From a candidate division Hyd24-12 bacterium UBA5074 (lineage in GTDB: Bacteria; Fermentibacterota; Fermentibacteria; Fermentibacterales; Fermentibacteraceae), in assembly GCA_002414865.1 (NCBI GenBank), contig DIAQ01000005.1, positions 1 to 13,400 on the forward strand: a stretch of DNA of 13,400 nucleotides, in the 5' to 3' direction. The first letter of the stretch is position 1. Each line of letters starts with the position of its first letter. Shown piece by piece: positions 1 to 7,430 of this stretch. The notes below the pieces were generated by a model. The model was not told the origin of the DNA and did no database searches. It was given only the letters and a program-made list of their open reading frames with translations. A program made the position numbers and the translations under genes.

Positions 1-1731
1 CCTCCCTACAGCAGGGCCTTCTACGAGGACTATGCGCGGTTCAGCCGCATCGGCTCGGGGTCGATCGGCGGCAAGGGCCGCGGTCTGGCCTTCATGGACA
101 GGATCCTGACGGCCAGCCTGCCCCAGGACTCGTTCCCCGGTGTGAGCGTGACCATCCCGCGCACACTCGTCCTCACCACCGAGATCTTCGAGGAGTTCGT
201 CACGACGAACGACCTCCTCGATGCAGCCCTGCAGGAGGAGCGCGACCTCACGATCATCTCGAGATTCCTGAAGGCCGATCTGCCCCCGACCATCCTGGGC
301 GACCTCCGCGACTTCGTGAAGGAGGTGCGGACGCCGCTGGCAGTCAGGTCCTCAAGCCTGCTCGAGGACGCTCTGTACCAGCCCTTCGCAGGCATCTACG
401 CCACCAAGATGCTGCCGAACAACTCGGTGTCGGGCGACGACAGGTTCAGGAGCCTCATCCAGGCCGTGAAGTTCGTCTACGCCTCTACTTATCTCAGGCA
501 GGCCCGGGCCTACATCTCCTCCACGAACCACAGCGTGGAGGAGGAGCGCATGGCCGCCCTCATCCAGTCGGTTGTGGGGGTCGACCACGGACGCAGCTTC
601 TATCCGCATTTCTCGGGCGTCGGCCGATCGTACAACTACTACCCGGCGGGTCAGGCCGTTCCCGAGGACGGCGTGGTGAACGTAGCCCTCGGCCTCGGGA
701 AGACGATCGTCGACGGCGGCGTGTCGATACGCTTCACGCCGAAGTACCCGCGCATACTGCCTCAGTTCGGCAGCGTCGCGGACACCCTCCGGCATTCCCA
801 GCGATCGTTCTGGGCCGTTGACATGCAGCCCGGCGCAGGCTCGGGGCTCGACGAGGAGGAGGACCAGTTCCTCGTCTCCGCGGACATCCCCTCGGCCGAG
901 AAGGACGGAGTCCTCGAGTGGATCGCCTCCACCTACCTGCGCGACAGCGATTCGATCTGCGAGGGCATAACCATCCCCGGCCCGAGGGTCGTCGACTTCG
1001 GGCATGTGCTGCGCAGCGGGGTCTTCCCTCTCGCGGAGATATCGGACACCCTCCTGAGGATCGGCGAGAAGGCCATGAACTGCCCGGTCGAGATCGAGTT
1101 CGCCGTGAACCTCGGGAGGGAGAAGGCGCTCCCGGCAGAATTCGCCCTCCTCCAGATAAGGCCGATGGTCGCGGGTGACGAGCTCGTCAGGATCGATCTC
1201 GAAGAGGTGCCCACGGGCGGCGCGCTCTGCGCCAGCGACACGGTGCTGGGCAACGGCGTGCAGGAGATGACCGACATCATCTACGTCGTCCCCGAGAAGT
1301 TCGATGCCGCAAGGACCTCCGCGATGGCGCGAGAGGTGGACTCTCTCAACGCGGGTCTTGCCCGCGAGGGCAGGAACTACCTGCTGATAGGCCCGGGGAG
1401 ATGGGGCTCCTCCGACCCATGGCTGGGCATCCCCGTGAACTGGAGCGCCATATCTGCCGTGAAGGTCATCGTCGAGGCAAGCACCCCCGGGATGTACGTC
1501 GATCCCTCGCAGGGGTCGCACTTCTTCCAGAACATGACCTCGCTCCGGATTCCCTACTTCACCGTGTCGCACGTGAAGCAGGGCCATGTCATCGACTGGG
1601 ACTGGCTGGCCTCTCAGGAGGCCGTCGAGGAGACCGACCACCTGAGGCACCTGAGGCTCTCTTCTCCTCTGAGGATAGAGGTCGATGGCAGATCCGGGAA
1701 GGGAGTGATCCTGAAGCCCGTCAGGGCTTGA
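1..1731 (+). CDS. PEP/pyruvate-binding (PpsA/PPDK N-terminal-like) domain protein, 5'-truncated
   Basis: The frame is open from base 1 to the TGA at 1729-1731, giving 576 visible residues; the true start lies upstream. A Gly-rich nucleotide-binding motif (GGKGRGLAF, bp 67-93) is in frame before the first Met at bp 94, so that Met is not the start. Other family hallmarks are VRSSSLLED (bp 346-372), the Asp-Pro-Ser-Gln-Gly-Ser-His-Phe-Phe segment near bp 1501-1530, and LLQIRPM near bp 1147-1170. These match the ATP-grasp-like PEP/pyruvate-binding domain of COG0574 proteins (PEP synthase, pyruvate phosphate dikinase). The protein ends right after this domain: no phosphohistidine domain and no PEP-utilising TIM barrel follow. 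It is therefore not a complete PEP synthase. Relatives often carry a signalling domain at the N terminus, which cannot be seen here. It may belong to the downstream operon (41-bp gap), but its role is unknown. Confidence 0.85.
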   Translation, partial: PPYSRAFYEDYARFSRIGSGSIGGKGRGLAFMDRILTASLPQDSFPGVSVTIPRTLVLTTEIFEEFVTTNDLLDAALQEERDLTIISRFLKADLPPTILGDLRDFVKEVRTPLAVRSSSLLEDALYQPFAGIYATKMLPNNSVSGDDRFRSLIQAVKFVYASTYLRQARAYISSTNHSVEEERMAALIQSVVGVDHGRSFYPHFSGVGRSYNYYPAGQAVPEDGVVNVALGLGKTIVDGGVSIRFTPKYPRILPQFGSVADTLRHSQRSFWAVDMQPGAGSGLDEEEDQFLVSADIPSAEKDGVLEWIASTYLRDSDSICEGITIPGPRVVDFGHVLRSGVFPLAEISDTLLRIGEKAMNCPVEIEFAVNLGREKALPAEFALLQIRPMVAGDELVRIDLEEVPTGGALCASDTVLGNGVQEMTDIIYVVPEKFDAARTSAMAREVDSLNAGLAREGRNYLLIGPGRWGSSDPWLGIPVNWSAISAVKVIVEASTPGMYVDPSQGSHFFQNMTSLRIPYFTVSHVKQGHVIDWDWLASQEAVEETDHLRHLRLSSPLRIEVDGRSGKGVILKPVRA

Positions 1732-1772
1732 TCCGTGTCGCAGCTCCTCCGTCGCGCAGAAGGGGGTCGCGG

Positions 1773-2612
1773 ATGCATCAGATACTGTCCAGGGAGACGA
1801 TCGGTCCCGATGTCTGCAGGTACGTGGTAGAGGCCCCCGAGATCGCCCGCCGCAGGAAGCCGGGCCAGTTCGTCATCGTCAGGATCTGCGAGGGCGGGGA
1901 GAGGATCCCCCTGACCATCGCAGACGCCGACCCGCAGGCAGGGACGATCACCCTGATAGTCCAGACCGTGGGCAAGTCCACCCTCCAGATGTCCCGGATG
2001 GGACCGGGAGACCTGCTCGCCGACGTGGCGGGCCCTCTGGGCAGGCCCACGCACATCGGGAATTTCGGGACTGTCGTTTGCGTCGCCGGCGGGATCGGTG
2101 CCGCGCCGCTCTTCCCCATCGTCCAGGCCCTGCACCTGGCGGGCAGCAGGATCGTGACCCTGCTGTGCGCGAGGAATGCCGACCTCCTGATAATGGAGGA
2201 GGACCTGAAGGCGGTCAGCGACGAGCTGATCGTCATGACCGACGACGGCTCGAGGGGCATCCGCGGCCTCTCCACCGACGGCATCCGCATGCTGGTGGAC
2301 CGCGGCCTTGCGATCGACCACGTATTCGCAATCGGGCCGCCCGTCATGATGAAGTTCGTCTGCAAGCTCACCGGGGAGCTGGGCATCCCGACCACGGTCA
2401 GCCTCAATCCGATAATGATCGACGGCACAGGCATGTGCGGCGGCTGCCGCGTGACGGTGGGGGATGCGACGAAGTTCGCCTGTGTGGACGGGCCGGAGTT
2501 CGACGGCCTTCAGGTCGACTTCGACGAGCTGATCCGCCGCCTGGGCGCCTACAAGGACAGGGAGAAGGAAGCACTCGAGCATTTCAGGAGCGACTGCCGG
2601 CTGGGGCAGTAG
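1773..2612 (+). CDS. nfnA: NfnA: NADH-dependent ferredoxin:NADP+ oxidoreductase, small FAD/[2Fe-2S] subunit (also annotated sulfide dehydrogenase beta / PyrK-like)
   Basis: 279 residues, the usual size for NfnA/SudB. The ATG at 1773 is preceded by AGGGGG (1761-1766) and begins the domain without extra residues; the frame is open further upstream but lacks family sequence there. A ferredoxin-reductase-type FAD domain occupies about residues 1-95 (GQFV at 31-34, ERIPLTIAD at 43-51). An NAD-binding domain follows (GGIGAAP at 106-112). The C-terminal [2Fe-2S] site is D217-x4-C222-x2-C225-x11-C237, which fits the Asp(Cys)3-ligated cluster known for this family. In characterised Nfn, this subunit exchanges electrons with NAD(H) and passes them to the bifurcating FAD of NfnB in the cytoplasm. 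nfnB starts 12 bp downstream, which supports the assignment over a lone dihydroorotate dehydrogenase electron-transfer subunit; no pyrD is present. Confidence 0.93.
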   Translation: MHQILSRETIGPDVCRYVVEAPEIARRRKPGQFVIVRICEGGERIPLTIADADPQAGTITLIVQTVGKSTLQMSRMGPGDLLADVAGPLGRPTHIGNFGTVVCVAGGIGAAPLFPIVQALHLAGSRIVTLLCARNADLLIMEEDLKAVSDELIVMTDDGSRGIRGLSTDGIRMLVDRGLAIDHVFAIGPPVMMKFVCKLTGELGIPTTVSLNPIMIDGTGMCGGCRVTVGDATKFACVDGPEFDGLQVDFDELIRRLGAYKDREKEALEHFRSDCRLGQ

Positions 2613-2624
2613 AGGAGGTCGAGC

Positions 2625-4085
2625 ATGGACGCCAAGGAACGCCTGGCCATACCGCCTCAGCCCATGCCGGAGCAGTCTCCGCATGAGCGCATCGGCAACC
2701 AGAGGGAGGTCCCGCAGGGATACGGCCCCGAGGCCGCCATGAAGGAAGCGTGCCGGTGCGTGCGGTGCAAGCGGCCGTTCTGCACCGAGGGCTGCCCCGT
2801 GGGCATAGACATCCCCGGCTTCCTGGAAGCCGTCGAGAAGGGCGATTTCGCCCTGGGCATCAGGATCATCAAGCGCAGGAACGTGCTGCCCGCCGTTTGC
2901 GGAAGGGTGTGCCCCCAGGAGGCCCAGTGCCAGCTGGGCTGCACCGTCGGCAAGTTCCACCACGACCCCACGAAGTCGGTGGGTATCGGCAAGATCGAGC
3001 GGTTCCTGGCCGACTGGGAGAGAGCGACCGGCAAGGTGGAGATGCCGACGAAGGCCGCCCCCACGGGCAGGAAGATCGCCGTCGTCGGCAGCGGGCCGGC
3101 AGGACTCACGGTAGCCGGGGACATGATAGTCCTGGGACATTCGGTGACGGTGTTCGAGGCGCTCCACAAGCCCGGAGGAGTCCTCGTCTACGGCATCCCC
3201 GAGTTCAGGCTGCCCAAGGAGATCGTGAGCCGGGAGGCAGAGAACCTGAAGGCCCTGGGGGTCGAGTTCCGCCTCAGCACGGTGGTCGGGAGGACATACC
3301 CGATGGAGGAGGTGCTCGAGGACTTCGACGCAGTCTTCATCGGCAGCGGGGCCGGCCTCCCCAAGTTCATGGGGGTGCCGGGCGAGAACCTGCTCGGCGT
3401 CTTCTCGGCCAACGAGTATCTCACGCGCGCCAACCTCATGAGGGCTTTCGACTTTCCGGCCAACGACACCCCCATCTTCAGGGGTCGGAAGGTCATCACC
3501 GTGGGCGGGGGCAATGTCGCCATGGACTGCGCCCGCACGGCGCTGAGGATGGGTGCCGGGAGGTCCCTCATCGTGTACAGGCGCTCCGAGACCGAGCTGC
3601 CGGCCAGGATCGAGGAGGTCCACCACGCGAAGGAGGAGGGGGTCGAGTTCCATCTCCTCCAGGCGCCTCTCGAGCTCATCGGCGACGAGAGGGGCTGGGT
3701 CAGCGGAATGAAGATCGAGAAGATGGGCCTGGGGGAGCCCGACTCCTCGGGGCGCCGTCGCCCCATCCCCATAAAGGGATCCGAGTTCGTCGAGGAGACC
3801 GACTCGGTCCTCGTGGCCATCGGCAACAGCCCCAACCCTCTCATTCCGAGCTCCTACCCCGCGGTGGAGACCAACAGGTGGGGTGGCATCGTTGCGAACG
3901 AGGCCACGGGCCAGACGTCCGTCAGGGGCGTCTTCGCCGGGGGGGACATAGTCCTCGGCGCCGCGACCGTGATTCTCGCGATGGGGCAGGGCCGCATCGC
4001 AGCAAGAGCCATGCATGCCTATCTTCTCACCGGAAGGTGGGATGATCTGGAGCAGGCTGTTTCAGCACAGGGAGGAATGCAGTGA
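2625..4085 (+). CDS. nfnB: NfnB: NADH-dependent ferredoxin:NADP+ oxidoreductase, large FAD/2[4Fe-4S] subunit (GltA/GltD-like)
   Basis: 486 residues, the typical NfnB length, starting at an ATG with AGGAGG at 2613-2618. The N-terminal Fe-S region has C43, C45, C48, C53 and C57, then C92-x3-C96-x5-C102-x3-C106. E99 sits between C96 and C102, where characterised Nfn uses a Glu ligand for the proximal [4Fe-4S] cluster. An FAD dinucleotide fold follows (GSGPAG, 155-160), then an NADP(H) fold (GGGNVAMDCARTA, 294-306), the conserved LGEPDSSGRR stretch (369-378) and a C-terminal FAD motif (GVFAGGD, 435-441). Together with NfnA it should couple oxidation of NADH plus reduced ferredoxin to reduction of two NADP+, or the reverse, by flavin-based bifurcation. 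A glutamate synthase small subunit is less likely because nfnA is adjacent and no large gltB is present. The stop overlaps the next start by 4 bp, suggesting translational coupling. Confidence 0.92.
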   Translation: MDAKERLAIPPQPMPEQSPHERIGNQREVPQGYGPEAAMKEACRCVRCKRPFCTEGCPVGIDIPGFLEAVEKGDFALGIRIIKRRNVLPAVCGRVCPQEAQCQLGCTVGKFHHDPTKSVGIGKIERFLADWERATGKVEMPTKAAPTGRKIAVVGSGPAGLTVAGDMIVLGHSVTVFEALHKPGGVLVYGIPEFRLPKEIVSREAENLKALGVEFRLSTVVGRTYPMEEVLEDFDAVFIGSGAGLPKFMGVPGENLLGVFSANEYLTRANLMRAFDFPANDTPIFRGRKVITVGGGNVAMDCARTALRMGAGRSLIVYRRSETELPARIEEVHHAKEEGVEFHLLQAPLELIGDERGWVSGMKIEKMGLGEPDSSGRRRPIPIKGSEFVEETDSVLVAIGNSPNPLIPSSYPAVETNRWGGIVANEATGQTSVRGVFAGGDIVLGAATVILAMGQGRIAARAMHAYLLTGRWDDLEQAVSAQGGMQ

Positions 4086-5068
4086 AGGGGCGAGTGCTCG
4101 TGATCGACGACGAGGCCGAAATCCGGCGCAACCTGACAGTCGGCCTCACATCCGAGAACTACGCCGTCACGGCCTGCCCGGACGGCATCTCGGCCATACA
4201 TGAGCTGAACCGCGCGAGGAACGAGGGCCTCGGCTACGACTACCTGGTGACCGACATCTTCATGCCGGACATCGACGGGATGAAGATCCTGAAGGTCATC
4301 AAGAACCAGTTCCCGGAGCTTCCGGTCCTGGTCATCACCGGCTTCGGTGACGACAGGCTCAAGTTCACCGCGCTCGCCGAGAACAACACCGGCTACCTGG
4401 ACAAGCCCTTCGAGATACCCGACCTGGTCGAGGCCCTGGACGCCCTCGCGCCCGGGAGGACGACGCTGGAGGCGACCGAAGCCGTCGATGAGACCGTGAC
4501 GCGCGAGTCGGTCAGCGCCTACCTCACCATCAGGATCACCGACCCCGGGCGCAGCATGGAGATATTCAACGCCCTCCACGACATGGAAGGCGTTCAGTCA
4601 TGCGACGCGGTCCGCGGCGACGTGGACATAATCCTCCTGGCTCACGCCACTTCGCGGGAGGGCATCGATGCCCTGTTCGGCAGGGTGAAAGGCATCCCCG
4701 GAGTCGAGGTGGTCTCCGTCTCCTCCGTAGAGAGGCCCAGGCTCGACCGCGACGTGAACGAATTCATCGAGACCTACAGGCGCACGGTGAAGCAGCAGGC
4801 GGGGCTCGAGGCCCGCCGCCAGCCCGGCGCGGTGAGCTACATCATCGTGGACATAGACAAGGACGCGATCCAGAAGATCTTCACAACGGTCTTCTTCATC
4901 GACGAGGTTGTCTTCTGCGACGTGATCGACGGCGGCTCGAAGCTGGTCGGCATGATCACCGGGCAGGGAGCGGTGGGGAGGACCCCCAGGATCATCGAGA
5001 AGCTGAGTCAGATAGACGGAGTGCTCCGCGTCAGGGAGGCCAGGGTCATCCGCCTCCTCGACGAATAG
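4082..5068 (+). CDS. Response regulator: receiver domain plus two Lrp/AsnC (RAM)-like ligand-binding modules
   Basis: 328 residues from a GTG start; the TGA of nfnB overlaps it (GTGA, 4082-4085), and GGAGG at 4071-4075 lies inside nfnB. Residues 1-120 form a CheY-type receiver with acidic pocket D9/D10, phospho-acceptor D58 (TDIFMPDIDG), T86 and K108 (DKPF). After a linker come two segments, about 145-218 and 250-326, each with the beta-alpha-beta-beta-alpha-beta look of the Lrp/AsnC effector domain. The first has the telling order: Ala-Tyr-Leu strand, a helix ending in MEGVQ, a VRGDVDIIL turn, and a GIPGVEVV ending. The second (SYIIVDID at 252-259, then IDGVLRVRE) is more diverged. No helix-turn-helix, GGDEF or ATPase domain is present, so a direct transcription-factor role is not supported. 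RAM domains usually bind amino acids or other small molecules and oligomerise. Placement inside the nfn gene block suggests a role tied to the enzymes. Receiver certain; RAM assignment is from pattern only. Confidence 0.85.
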   Translation: MKGRVLVIDDEAEIRRNLTVGLTSENYAVTACPDGISAIHELNRARNEGLGYDYLVTDIFMPDIDGMKILKVIKNQFPELPVLVITGFGDDRLKFTALAENNTGYLDKPFEIPDLVEALDALAPGRTTLEATEAVDETVTRESVSAYLTIRITDPGRSMEIFNALHDMEGVQSCDAVRGDVDIILLAHATSREGIDALFGRVKGIPGVEVVSVSSVERPRLDRDVNEFIETYRRTVKQQAGLEARRQPGAVSYIIVDIDKDAIQKIFTTVFFIDEVVFCDVIDGGSKLVGMITGQGAVGRTPRIIEKLSQIDGVLRVREARVIRLLDE

Positions 5069-5074
5069 GAGCCT

Positions 5075-5118
5075 GCGGGCGGAAACCGCCCTGCCGCCGG
5101 GATGCTCGACGCCCGGCG
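5075..5118 (+). promoter_or_regulatory. Two consecutive hairpins in the leader between the regulator and the NuoE-like gene
   Basis: The 80-bp gap 5069-5148 holds two inverted repeats. Hairpin 1 is GGGCGG (5077-5082), loop AAA, CCGCCC (5086-5091); it extends by two more pairs (GC 5075-5076 with GC 5093-5094) around a bulged T. Hairpin 2 is CGCCGGG (5095-5101), a 10-base loop, CCCGGCG (5112-5118), a perfect 7-bp stem. Neither is followed by a T-run, so a classic intrinsic terminator is not supported. An attenuator, RNA processing site or stability element separating the nfn and NuoE/F/G-like parts of one transcript is possible. In GC-rich DNA short stems also arise by chance. Confidence 0.4.
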
Positions 5119-5126
5119 CGGGCGAA

Positions 5127-5134
5127 GGGAGGAG
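5127..5134 (+). promoter_or_regulatory. Shine-Dalgarno sequence of the NuoE-like gene with unusually long spacing
   Basis: GGGAGGAG at 5127-5134 is the only good ribosome-binding sequence before the gene, but it lies 14 bases from the ATG at 5149. No ATG, GTG or TTG is in frame between them. An ACG codon at 5140-5142 is in frame and sits 5 bases from the Shine-Dalgarno end, so rare initiation at ACG (three extra residues) cannot be excluded. Confidence 0.5.
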
Positions 5135-5148
5135 TTGCCACGGCCAGC

Positions 5149-5655
5149 ATGGAGGAGACCTTCACCTACCGCCTCTGGCGGTACGATGGGGCCCAGGGGG
5201 AGCTGATCCCCCTCCTGCAGTCAGCGCAGGAGCACTTCGGGTACATCCCGAGGAGGGCCATCAAGTACATCTCGGCCGTGACGGGCATCCCCGAGGCGGC
5301 CATCTACGGCGTGATCACGTTCTACAGCCAGTTCAGGCTCCAGCCGATGGGCCGGTTCGTCATAAGGGTCTGTGACGGGACGGCCTGCCACGTCTCCTCC
5401 TCGAGGATGCTCATCGACGCCATCCAGGACGAGCTGTCCATCGAGGTGGGCGGCACCACCGCCGACGGGCTCTTCACCCTGACGACGGTCGCCTGCCTGG
5501 GGTGCTGCTCCCTGGCCCCCGTCATGATGATAGGCGACGAGACCCACGGAAGGCTCACGCCGGCCTCGGTCAGGCGCATCCTGAAGGATGTCCGCCGGAA
5601 GGCGGCCGAGGCGCCGTCGGAGTCTCCGAAACCGGCATGCGGGGTGAATCCATGA
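5149..5655 (+). CDS. nuoE: NuoE/HydC-like thioredoxin-fold [2Fe-2S] subunit of an NADH-linked electron-bifurcating-type complex
   Basis: 168 residues, normal for the 24-kDa (NuoE) family. An N-terminal helical part (about 10-60, including FGYIP and YGVITFYSQF) leads into a thioredoxin-like fold whose [2Fe-2S] ligands match the family spacing exactly: C75-x4-C80-x35-C116-x3-C120, in VCDGTAC and CLGCC. The protein transfers or stores electrons near the FMN of the NuoF-like partner. No membrane segment or signal peptide is visible. The stop overlaps the next ATG by 4 bp (ATGA, 5652-5655), so the two subunits are translationally coupled. The neighbouring subunits make it part of a soluble HydC/StnC-type complex rather than respiratory complex I, since no membrane Nuo genes are present. 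The start codon is slightly uncertain because of the long spacing from the ribosome-binding site. Confidence 0.9.
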   Translation: MEETFTYRLWRYDGAQGELIPLLQSAQEHFGYIPRRAIKYISAVTGIPEAAIYGVITFYSQFRLQPMGRFVIRVCDGTACHVSSSRMLIDAIQDELSIEVGGTTADGLFTLTTVACLGCCSLAPVMMIGDETHGRLTPASVRRILKDVRRKAAEAPSESPKPACGVNP

Positions 5656-7421
5656 AGAAACTCGTCGTGGGCATGGGCACCTGCGGCCTCTCGGCCGGGG
5701 CGCAGGCTTCGTACGACAGGCTCCGAGAGCTCTCGCAGGGCTCCGAATGCGGCCTCTCGATCACGGGCTGCATCGGCATGTGCTTCCGCGAGCCGCTGGT
5801 GGAGATCCGCGAGGAAGGCCGCCGGGTGATCTACGGCGAGGTCACGCCCGAGCGGGCCTCCGAGATATGGAACCGTCATGTCCTGGGAGGGGAGCTGGTC
5901 TCCGACTGGGTCGCGGCGTCCTGGTCCGGCGGGGAGGCAGGCGGCTCGGAGAGGGACTTCCTGGCTCTCCAGAAGCGCATAGTGCTCCGCAACTGCGGCA
6001 TCATCGACCCCGAGTCCATCGGGGAGTACGAGGAGCAGGGCGGCTACTCCGCTCTGCGGAAGGTGCTGTTCGACATGACGCCTGCCGAGGTCATCGAGGA
6101 GGTCAAGGCCTCGGGTCTCAGGGGGCGCGGAGGCGCGGGATTCCCGACCGGCCTCAAGTGGTCCTTCGCGGCCGCATCTCCCGGTACGGTCAAGTATCTG
6201 GTGTGCAACGCCGACGAGGGAGACCCCGGCGCGTTCATGGACCGCTCGGTCCTCGAGAGCGACCCTCATGCGGTGCTGGAGGGCATGATCATCGCCGCCA
6301 GGGCCATCGGAACCGGCCACGGCTACATCTACTGCAGGGCCGAGTACCCGCTCGCGATAAGGCGTCTGGAGACAGCCCTCGCCGCCGCGCGCGGCAGGGG
6401 CTATCTGGGCGGTGACATCCTGGGCTCGGGGCTGAGCTTCGACATAAGGATCAAGCAGGGTGCCGGAGCCTTCGTCTGTGGCGAGGAGACGGCCCTGTTC
6501 GCATCCATCGAGGGCGAGCGGGGCATGCCCAGGATCAGGCCTCCCTTCCCTGCGGAGAAGGGTCTCTGGCAGAAGCCCACGAACAACAACAACGTGGAGA
6601 CGTACGCCAACGTGCCGTGGATAATCACGAACGGGGCGGCAGCGTATGCCGCGATAGGCACAGAGAACAGCAGGGGGACGAAGGTCTTCGCGCTTGCAGG
6701 CAGGGTCGCCCGCGGCGGGCTGGCCGAGGTCCCCATGGGGATGTCCATCAACGATCTCGTCATGGGGATCGGAGGCGGCATCAAGGGAGGCCGCACGTTC
6801 AAGGCGGTCCAGATGGGCGGCCCGTCCGGCGGCTGCATCCCGGCGTCGCTGGGCGAGACCCCGGTGGACTTCGAGAACATCCCGAAGACGGGCGCGATAA
6901 TGGGCTCGGGCGGCATGGTCGTCCTCGACGACACCACCTGCATGGTGGAGATCGCACGCTTCTTCCTCGAGTTCACACAGAACGAGTCCTGCGGGAAGTG
7001 CACCTTCTGCCGCATCGGCACCCTGAGGATGCTGGAGGCGCTCGAGAGGATCACGAGGGGCGAGGGCAGGGCAGAGGACATCACGCTCCTCGAGGACCTG
7101 GCAGGCAAGATCAAGGAGGCCAGCCTCTGCGCCCTCGGCCAGACTGCTCCGAATCCCGTGCTCAGCACCCTGAGGTATTTCCGCAACGAATACGAGACCC
7201 ACATCCTCGAGCACAGATGCCCGGCGGGGAGCTGCCTCGCGCTGGTCGAGTTCCGCATCGATCCCGGGAAGTGCACGGGCTGCACGCTCTGTGCGCGCAA
7301 CTGCCCCGTGGCCGCCATCTCGGGCGAGCGCGGCAAGACACACCTGATCGACACCGCCAAGTGCGTGAAGTGCGGCAGATGCTTATCTAGCTGCAACTTC
7401 AGCGCCGTGCTGAAGGCTTAG
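5652..7421 (+). CDS. nuoF: NuoF/HydB-like FMN and Fe-S subunit with N-terminal thioredoxin-like and C-terminal ferredoxin domains
   Basis: 589 residues from ATG 5652; the extended size is typical of HydB/HndC-type NuoF, not of complex I NuoF. Domain order: an N-terminal thioredoxin-like [2Fe-2S] region (C11, C40-x3-C44); the NADH/FMN domain (GRGGAGFPTGLKW at 158-170, NADEGDPGAFMDR at 186-198, KPTNNNNVETYANVP around 308-322); the [4Fe-4S] site C447-x2-C450-x2-C453 plus C493; a possible metal site, H517/H521 with C523-x4-C528; and a two-cluster ferredoxin, C541-x2-C544-x2-C547-x3-C551 and C571-x2-C574-x2-C577-x3-C581. It should oxidise or reduce NAD(H) at FMN and deliver electrons to ferredoxin and to the large subunit. 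HydB-type architecture is the hallmark of the Fe-S flavin bifurcating family; bifurcation here is inferred. The N-terminal domain lacks the first Cys found in Thermotoga HydB (G7 there). The next gene starts 9 bp downstream. Confidence 0.93.
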   Translation: MKKLVVGMGTCGLSAGAQASYDRLRELSQGSECGLSITGCIGMCFREPLVEIREEGRRVIYGEVTPERASEIWNRHVLGGELVSDWVAASWSGGEAGGSERDFLALQKRIVLRNCGIIDPESIGEYEEQGGYSALRKVLFDMTPAEVIEEVKASGLRGRGGAGFPTGLKWSFAAASPGTVKYLVCNADEGDPGAFMDRSVLESDPHAVLEGMIIAARAIGTGHGYIYCRAEYPLAIRRLETALAAARGRGYLGGDILGSGLSFDIRIKQGAGAFVCGEETALFASIEGERGMPRIRPPFPAEKGLWQKPTNNNNVETYANVPWIITNGAAAYAAIGTENSRGTKVFALAGRVARGGLAEVPMGMSINDLVMGIGGGIKGGRTFKAVQMGGPSGGCIPASLGETPVDFENIPKTGAIMGSGGMVVLDDTTCMVEIARFFLEFTQNESCGKCTFCRIGTLRMLEALERITRGEGRAEDITLLEDLAGKIKEASLCALGQTAPNPVLSTLRYFRNEYETHILEHRCPAGSCLALVEFRIDPGKCTGCTLCARNCPVAAISGERGKTHLIDTAKCVKCGRCLSSCNFSAVLKA

Positions 7422-7430
7422 GGGGGCGGC

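Noticed and set aside
94..1731. Complete gene starting at ATG 94
   Set aside because: The conserved nucleotide-binding motif lies in frame upstream of this Met, so the gene is truncated by the window edge.
1401..1772. Upstream in-frame extension of nfnA to an ATG at 1401
   Set aside because: It would overlap the preceding gene by over 300 bp and adds an Arg-rich sequence without family similarity. ATG 1773 has a ribosome site and gives normal NfnA length.
1732..1772. Promoter in the 41-bp gap before nfnA
   Set aside because: No convincing -35/-10 pair is visible. The TTGATC at 1728 overlaps the stop codon region and has no AT-rich partner.
1614..4016. Minus-strand open frame of about 800 codons opposite nfnA/nfnB
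   Set aside because: It has a His/Asp/Arg/Pro-rich composition without recognisable motifs and lies opposite two strongly conserved genes. It is an effect of GC-rich third codon positions.
2625..4085. Glutamate synthase small subunit (gltD)
   Set aside because: The sequence is homologous, but the adjacent nfnA, the absence of a large subunit, and the Glu within the second Cys group fit NfnB better.
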